Below the pieces are notes generated by a model. The model was not told where the DNA came from, ran no database searches, and worked only from the letters and a program-made list of their open reading frames with translations. The position numbers and the translations under genes are program-made. A DNA stretch of 9,516 nucleotides from Synechococcales cyanobacterium PMM_0073 (lineage in GTDB: Bacteria; Cyanobacteriota; Cyanobacteriia; Elainellales; Elainellaceae): contig CASBQH010000253.1 of assembly GCA_949127695.1 (NCBI GenBank), forward strand, positions 1-9,516, in the 5' to 3' direction. Of the stretch, positions 5,715 through 9,516 are shown piece by piece (position 1 is the first letter of the stretch; the number at the start of each line of letters is the position of its first letter).

Positions 5715-6825
5715 GCTGAGCAATTTGCTCCAATAGACTAGAGAACTCGGCTGAGCTAACCTCCAACAACGGCTCAGCAGATCTCTCTAGTAGCCGTATT
5801 GTCTCGGCTGCGGCTGCTAGACCCGAAGCCAGTGCAGCTTCAATATTGCTACCCCCACACCAATCTCCAGCGCAGACTAGCGGCAGCGGCTTAGACTGCG
5901 ACAGATATTGTGCAGCCAGCGGCTGACTCACAAAGCCATAGCGCCAGCGGTGTACCTGTAGCTCGGCGGGTTGCTCAAGCCATCTGGGTAAATTGAGCGC
6001 TGCGACGGCCTGGTGGAGCAACAGGCCATCAGCTGATTTGAGATCATTGCTCTCTAGGTGCTGCACTGCAAAGGCCGAGCTGCTTTGTACAATCAGCGTT
6101 GGGATTTGCGGGTCGCGGCCTTTAGAACTTTCGAGGCTAATCCAGGCCAAATTGGCGTCGTCCAAAAACTGGACGGCTGGCGGTGGCAGCTCAGCGCTAG
6201 CCGTATAGCTGGCAATTACCGTCAGGCAGGGGGCAAACTCAACCTCCTGAATGGCCTGAATCAAGTCGGGCAATTGTGCGGCGAGCGGTTCGAGCAGCGT
6301 CAGCGCCTGCGGCGCTGGGATGGCCATGACTACAGCGCTGGCTAGCAGCGGTGGCTGGGCGGCTGAGTTCTGGGCTTCTAGCGTTAGCTGCCAGCGAGTT
6401 CCAGCTTGAGCGATCTGCTGCAACCGCTGCCCTGACCAAATTTCTAAATCAGCAGCCAGCCACTTGGCAACGGCAGTCAGGCCATTGATGGCGCTATGGC
6501 AAGCTCTATGAGCTGAGCGGGCTTGGCCAGCCTCAACCACCGTCAGCTGAGTCAGCCAAGGCTGGAGCAGATTTTGCTCAACCAGCTTTGGGATCAGCAG
6601 CGCGGTCAGCGCACCCTGCACCTCTAGGCAGCGAACGCCGTGATCAGCACAGGTTCCCGCTAAGCGCCGGGTGGCGAGTCTACCCCCCAGCCCGCGTGAC
6701 TTTTCCAGCAGGATGACCCGCAGCCCTGCCTGCCGCAGCCGCTGAGCGCAGACCAGTCCCGCTAGCCCTGCCCCCACGACCGCCACATCTACTTGCGCCT
6801 CATATTGCGCCTCATGTTCCGGCAT
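5710..6825 (-). CDS. NAD(P)/FAD-dependent amine-oxidase-like (renalase-type) oxidoreductase
   Basis: The 371-residue product opens with a Rossmann FAD-binding fold: VDVAVVGAGLAGLVCAQ (12-28) contains GxGxxG, then LLEKSRGLGGRLATRR (39-54), the second FAD contact with the K-x-R-G-x-G-G-R signature of renalase-like proteins. Near the end, CAGDWCGGSNIEAALASG (318-335) is the family's C-terminal FAD motif, with Gly-Asp contacting the ribityl chain. The middle is the variable substrate domain. The last 25 residues or so are an acidic tail with no known motif. There is no signal peptide or membrane helix, so it should be soluble; the substrate is unknown. The first codons include a small duplication (HEAQ/YEAQ). 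ATG at 6825 follows AGGGA with 6 bases between. The gene converges with the small basic protein gene and diverges from the YaaW-type gene; nothing around it indicates its pathway. Confidence 0.88.
   Translation of the reverse strand: MPEHEAQYEAQVDVAVVGAGLAGLVCAQRLRQAGLRVILLEKSRGLGGRLATRRLAGTCADHGVRCLEVQGALTALLIPKLVEQNLLQPWLTQLTVVEAGQARSAHRACHSAINGLTAVAKWLAADLEIWSGQRLQQIAQAGTRWQLTLEAQNSAAQPPLLASAVVMAIPAPQALTLLEPLAAQLPDLIQAIQEVEFAPCLTVIASYTASAELPPPAVQFLDDANLAWISLESSKGRDPQIPTLIVQSSSAFAVQHLESNDLKSADGLLLHQAVAALNLPRWLEQPAELQVHRWRYGFVSQPLAAQYLSQSKPLPLVCAGDWCGGSNIEAALASGLAAAAETIRLLERSAEPLLEVSSAEFSSLLEQIAQP
6793..6816. repeat. 12-bp tandem duplication at the start of the FAD gene
   Basis: TTGCGCCTCATA (6793-6804) and TTGCGCCTCATG (6805-6816) match at 11 of 12 positions. 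On the minus strand they encode HEAQ and YEAQ at residues 4-11, ahead of the FAD fold, so the duplication extends the N-terminus without breaking the frame. Confidence 0.85.
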
Positions 6826-7040
6826 CGGTTATCCCTGCTGTATCGCCTCAAGCTAAATCTCAGTGCTATTCAGTAGAATATGGGACAATGGCTGCTTTGC
6901 TAACTGCTCACGGCAAGCAATTGCGATCGGTTGCGAAAATTAGCAAAATAGAGCAGATGGGGCAAAATCGTGGGTTGGCTGAGGTCGGCTATGCCCGCGT
7001 AGGCTAACTCCGTACAGTTTAAGCAAGAGGAAGGGGCGCT

Positions 7041-7871
7041 GTGGATGAGTTGAGAGAGGCGTTGGATTTGGCGACTGATGAGGAGTTGCAGTCCCTGACT
7101 GAGATTTTGTTTCGCCGCAAGTTTAATCCACTAGACTACGTTTACACGCCTGAACCGATTGCAGTGCAAAGCCAAGAGCGTGAAATCTGGATTGACGCAA
7201 TCGAGCAGCGGTTTCAGTTTTTGGCAGCAGATGGCTTTACAGTGCTTCAGCGCAAAACGGCTGAAGTTAGCTATCGTCAGGTGCTGGTGCAGGTTTGTCG
7301 CTATTTAAAAATTCCCCACCCCCAGAGCCTTTCGGCTGAGCAGCTAGAGGCAGAAATTTTCTTGTTTTTGCTTAATCGCGCCTGGAAGCAGCTGCCCGTA
7401 GCTGAGCAGGATAGACTGAGTGGCGAGCTACAGCAGGCTGTCTCTGAGGCCGAGCTGGCGCAGAATTTGCCGCCTTCGCAGCAGCGACCCGCCGGACTGC
7501 TAATCAGCGGTAGCGCCATTGCGGCAAGTTCGGTGTTGCGAAATGTGATTTTGCGATTTATGGCGCGACAGTATGCGGTTCATGTGGCCACTTATCAAGT
7601 AGCGAGTCAGGCGGCTCAGGCTGGGGCGCTGGCGGTTTCCCAAATTCAAAACCAGGTGATGCTGCAAACTGCCTCTCGCTCAATGGCGCTCTCTGCTGCC
7701 CGCTACAGCGCGACGCGCAGTGTATTTGCCCTGCTGGGGCCAGCTATCTGGACTTATTTCTTCGCTGATTTGGGCTGGCGGGCGATTGCCACTAACTATA
7801 GCCGAGTGATCCCCGTGATCTTCACACTGGCTCAAATCCGCCTCACCCGCATGAGCTATGAACCGGCCTAA
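7041..7871 (+). CDS. YaaW/UPF0174-family protein
   Basis: The 276-residue protein resembles the family of E. coli YaaW in layout: an acidic helical start (MDELREALDLATDEELQSL), a middle with VLVQVCRYLKI (81-91) and FLLNRAWKQLP (109-119), a hydrophobic patch with LLISGSAIAASSVL (153-166), an Ala/Ser-rich stretch (180-225), a hydrophobic segment at 228-245 and the closing VIPVIFTLAQIRLTRM (256-271). The family is of unknown function. The two hydrophobic C-terminal segments could contact membrane, but no clean transmembrane prediction can be made by eye. The start is GTG at 7041; it is preceded by the purine-rich AAGAGGAAGGGG, and no ATG in this frame lies before the conserved part. The J-domain gene follows 33 bp later in the same direction, so they may be co-transcribed. 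The upstream 215 bp is shared with the divergent FAD gene and contains no clear promoter pair. Confidence 0.75.
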   Translation: MDELREALDLATDEELQSLTEILFRRKFNPLDYVYTPEPIAVQSQEREIWIDAIEQRFQFLAADGFTVLQRKTAEVSYRQVLVQVCRYLKIPHPQSLSAEQLEAEIFLFLLNRAWKQLPVAEQDRLSGELQQAVSEAELAQNLPPSQQRPAGLLISGSAIAASSVLRNVILRFMARQYAVHVATYQVASQAAQAGALAVSQIQNQVMLQTASRSMALSAARYSATRSVFALLGPAIWTYFFADLGWRAIATNYSRVIPVIFTLAQIRLTRMSYEPA

Positions 7872-7891
7872 GCTGAATTGGGGCAATTTTC

Positions 7892-7895
7892 GAGG
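7892..7895 (+). promoter_or_regulatory. Ribosome binding site deciding the J-domain gene start
   Basis: GAGG with a 9-base gap before ATG at 7905. The frame is also open from a TTG at 7878, but that start would place this site inside the coding region and has no ribosome site of its own. Confidence 0.55.
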
Positions 7896-7904
7896 TGGCG
7901 CGCC

Positions 7905-8354
7905 ATGTCTGACGCATCTAAACGGGTATCCGAACAGGTCGCATCCTACTACGATTTACTCAAGCTGCATCCTTCGGCTTCAGTGCAGCAGATTCGCCGC
8001 GCCTACCGGGATTTGAGTAAGCTCTATCACCCTGATACGACCGAACTGCCGGAGGCATTAGCTACCGCTCAGTTTCAGCAGCTGAACGAAGCCTATGCCA
8101 CACTGAGCAGCCCGGAGCGGCGGCTAACCTATGACCTCAAAATTGGCTATTCGCGCCTCTCGGTCGTTCAGCCTTCAACTGACTTAAATCGCCCCGCCTC
8201 AGCCGCCAGACTTGATTCGGCCTATCTTGACCCCACCGATCGCCCGCTATCTGGCGGCGAGCTGTTTGCTCTGTTTAGTCTGGGGCTGACTTTTCTGCTT
8301 TGCCTGGGGCTAGTGTTGGCTGTAGGCTTAATGCGCGGCGAGATCACGCTTTAG
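7905..8354 (+). CDS. J-domain protein with a C-terminal membrane anchor
   Basis: The 149-residue product has an N-terminal J domain at about 13-78: [20 protein letters not shown], the HPD motif at 42-44 that stimulates Hsp70 (DnaK) ATPase activity, [20 protein letters not shown] and a terminal [10 protein letters not shown]. The usual Gly/Phe region, zinc fingers and client-binding domains of DnaJ are absent. A linker of about 40 residues with [13 protein letters not shown] leads to a single hydrophobic helix at 121-142 ([22 protein letters not shown]), so the protein is probably anchored by its C-terminal helix with the J domain in the cytoplasm, recruiting DnaK to a membrane. I recall closely similar proteins with the DPTDRPLS motif in other cyanobacteria; specific clients are not known to me. 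ATG at 7905 is preferred over the upstream TTG. It lies 33 bp after the YaaW-type gene and 55 bp before upp. Confidence 0.88.
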   Translation: MSDASKRVSEQVASYYDLLKLHPSASVQQIRRAYRDLSKLYHPDTTELPEALATAQFQQLNEAYATLSSPERRLTYDLKIGYSRLSVVQPSTDLNRPASAARLDSAYLDPTDRPLSGGELFALFSLGLTFLLCLGLVLAVGLMRGEITL

Positions 8355-8373
8355 CTGCTTTTTAACGCAGTTT

Positions 8374-8382
8374 TGCTATATT
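8374..8382 (+). promoter_or_regulatory. Candidate extended -10 promoter element of upp
   Basis: TGCTATATT is an extended -10 match located about 28 bases before the upp ATG, which would give a leader of about 20 bases. I see no good -35 at the expected distance. Just upstream, CTGC-TTTTTAAC-GCAG followed by TTTT (8355-8374) could form a weak hairpin after the J-domain gene. Confidence 0.4.
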
Positions 8383-8409
8383 CCTATTGCATCCCCCAAA
8401 TTTCCACCC

Positions 8410-9045
8410 ATGCCATCAGAAGTCACCCTGATTGATCATCCGCTGGTGCAGCATAAGCTGACGATTATGCGCCAAGCTGAAACCCATACCCAGGATTTTC
8501 GCCGCCTGCTGAAAGAAATTGCCATGCTGTTGGCCTATGAAGTGACGCGCGATCTGCCGCTGAAGCGCGAGAAAATTAAAACGCCGCTAGCCGAGATGTC
8601 AGCGCCGATGCTGGCTGCCGACAAAAAGATGGTGATTGTCTCAATTTTGCGAGCGGGTCAGGGATTGCTTGACGGCATGATTGAGCTAATTCCTACGGCC
8701 AAGGTTGGGCATATTGGCCTCTACCGTGAACCCACCACCCTGACTGCCGTTGAATATTACCTGAAGCTGCCGCTGGACGTAGAGCAGCGCGATATGCTGG
8801 TGGTTGATCCGATGCTGGCGACTGGCAATTCGGCGGTGGCAGCAGTAGATCGGCTGAAAGAAGCGAACCCAGTTTCAATCAAATTTGTCTGCTTGCTGGC
8901 GGCTCCTGAAGGCATCCAGCATTTTCATGAGCAGCATCCTGATGTGCCAATTTTTACGGCTGCAATTGACGAGCGGCTAGATCAGCATGGCTATATTCTG
9001 CCGGGATTGGGCGATGCGGGCGATCGGCTCTATGGCACGCGCTAG
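8410..9045 (+). CDS. upp: Uracil phosphoribosyltransferase
   Basis: The 211-residue product converts uracil and PRPP to UMP and pyrophosphate in pyrimidine salvage in the cytoplasm; length is normal for the family. Markers are [14 protein letters not shown] (8-21), [13 protein letters not shown] (78-90), GLYREPTTL (103-111), the PRPP-binding loop [12 protein letters not shown] (131-142), LLAAPEGI (162-169), and the uracil-binding C-terminal [17 protein letters not shown] (194-210). All expected motifs are complete. It has no Shine-Dalgarno sequence; a -10-like element lies about 30 bases upstream, so it may be transcribed apart from the J-domain gene. The stop codon overlaps by 4 bases the presumed end of a decayed gene on the opposite strand. 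Confidence 0.97.
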   Translation: MPSEVTLIDHPLVQHKLTIMRQAETHTQDFRRLLKEIAMLLAYEVTRDLPLKREKIKTPLAEMSAPMLAADKKMVIVSILRAGQGLLDGMIELIPTAKVGHIGLYREPTTLTAVEYYLKLPLDVEQRDMLVVDPMLATGNSAVAAVDRLKEANPVSIKFVCLLAAPEGIQHFHEQHPDVPIFTAAIDERLDQHGYILPGLGDAGDRLYGTR

Positions 9046-9483
9046 TTAAAGCCTGACTCAGCAGCCTCAGCCTGCCAAGCCTGCTGAAACTGCGGCTGGG
9101 GTAGCGTTTTGGCGCAGTGCCAGAGCAGCCTGTAGCATTCCACGCTTGCTCGGTGCGAACGCCTGATTCAATCAGCTCTGCTTGCTGTCGCAGTGATGGG
9201 ATAATTTGCGTCAGCTGTTCGGGCGGCGTGATCCGCTGAAGATATTCGGCATTGCGTTTATAAAACCGCGCGGCCTGTGGCGTCAGCATCAACTTCAGCA
9301 GAGTGGCTACGGCCTGCGGATGTCCGGGTTGCAGCAGTCCCAGCTGATAGGCAAACCGTCGCTGCGATTCGCTGTTTTGCAGCTGCTCTAGCCTAGAAAT
9401 AGCTTCAGGGTCGCTAAGGGACTTGCGTCAAAATAGGCTCCCAGTGATTCTAGAATAGGAGAAAGAATGGGATCTACCTGCTC
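9042..9483 (-). pseudogene. Broken gene of unknown family with several frame changes
   Basis: No intact gene fits here, but the minus strand reads as one protein if the frame changes. Segment 1, after a stop at 9486-9484, reads VDPILSPILESLGAYFDASP until about 9420. Segment 2, open from 9427, reads LSDPEAISRLEQLQ, then FAYQLGLLQPGHPQAVATLL, LMLTPQAARFYKRNAEYLQR and ITPPEQLTQIIPSLRQQAEL, to RTEQAW near 9140. Segment 3 continues GMLQAALALRQNATP to about 9100. Segment 4 ends [15 protein letters not shown] with TAG at 9044-9042. Each segment looks like ordinary helical protein, and each runs into a stop or unlikely sequence if not joined to the next. The upstream part may continue past 9483 in another frame (LTLKFG near 9514). 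I do not recognise the family. Alternatives are sequence errors in real code, or chance open frames; joining is my inference. Confidence 0.55.
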
Positions 9484-9516
9484 TTACCCCAAATTTTAGA
9501 GTTAAACCCGTGAGGG

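Noticed and set aside
6918..6930. Possible HIP1 octamer (GCGATCGC), the common cyanobacterial repeat
   Set aside because: Only partial matches such as GCGATCGG occur here and elsewhere; I found no exact octamer by eye, so it is not used as evidence for the organism.
7878..7904. TTG start giving the J-domain protein nine extra residues
   Set aside because: The GAGG site at 7892-7895 is correctly placed for the ATG at 7905, and the extra residues lie outside the J domain.
8954..9292. 112-codon minus-strand open frame running into upp
   Set aside because: Its first part is protein-like and used in the broken-gene call, but its last part is antisense to upp and loses protein character after about 9140.
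9206..9391. 61-codon plus-strand open frame after upp
   Set aside because: It has no motif or ribosome site, and the opposite strand gives more protein-like sequence in this interval.

Overview
The window looks like chromosome from a cyanobacterium. The clearest marker is Ycf34, a small iron-sulfur protein found only in cyanobacteria and some plastids. An SbtA-type bicarbonate transporter paired with an SbtB-type PII-like protein, a zinc-ribbon/kinase/WD40 protein of a typical cyanobacterial kind, and a membrane-anchored J-domain protein agree with this. Base composition is moderately GC-rich, coding is dense on both strands, and Shine-Dalgarno sites are present for some genes only. Genus cannot be fixed from the sequence. 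I see no transposase, phage gene, integrase, CRISPR array, tRNA or rRNA.

Left block (1-3782, all minus strand). The order in the direction of transcription is ycf34, a Ser/Thr kinase with a seven-bladed WD40 propeller, sbtA, sbtB, and the first 41 codons of a DUF4079-type membrane protein that runs off the window. The first two genes are 16 bp apart, sbtA and sbtB are 30 bp apart, and the other gaps are 78 and 94 bp. The gap before the DUF4079 gene holds a nested inverted repeat. This block puts carbon uptake, its likely regulator, a signalling kinase and a photosynthesis-related Fe-S protein together. One transcript is possible but not shown.

Middle block (3783-5702, plus strand). A 340-bp region separates ycf34 from a divergently read tRNA CCA/CC/A-adding nucleotidyltransferase. 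It contains four copies of a 15-bp tandem repeat just upstream of the chosen start. Next comes a 63-residue protein with a very basic first half and an acidic second half, with its own promoter-like element and a good ribosome binding site.

Right block (5710-9516). A minus-strand renalase-like FAD oxidoreductase converges on the small gene; a duplicated 11-mer carries the stop codons of both. Divergent from it is a plus-strand run: a YaaW/UPF0174-family protein, a J-domain protein with one C-terminal membrane helix, and uracil phosphoribosyltransferase (upp). After upp, about 440 bp on the minus strand reads as a protein only if the frame changes several times, so I call it a decayed gene or a stretch with sequence errors.

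Nothing here is an obvious new defence or mobile system. The points most worth following are the kinase-sbtA-sbtB-ycf34 clustering, the SbtB protein lacking the C-terminal redox hairpin, the short in-frame tandem repeats (sbtA loop, cca leader, FAD gene start), the charged small protein, and the broken gene next to upp.
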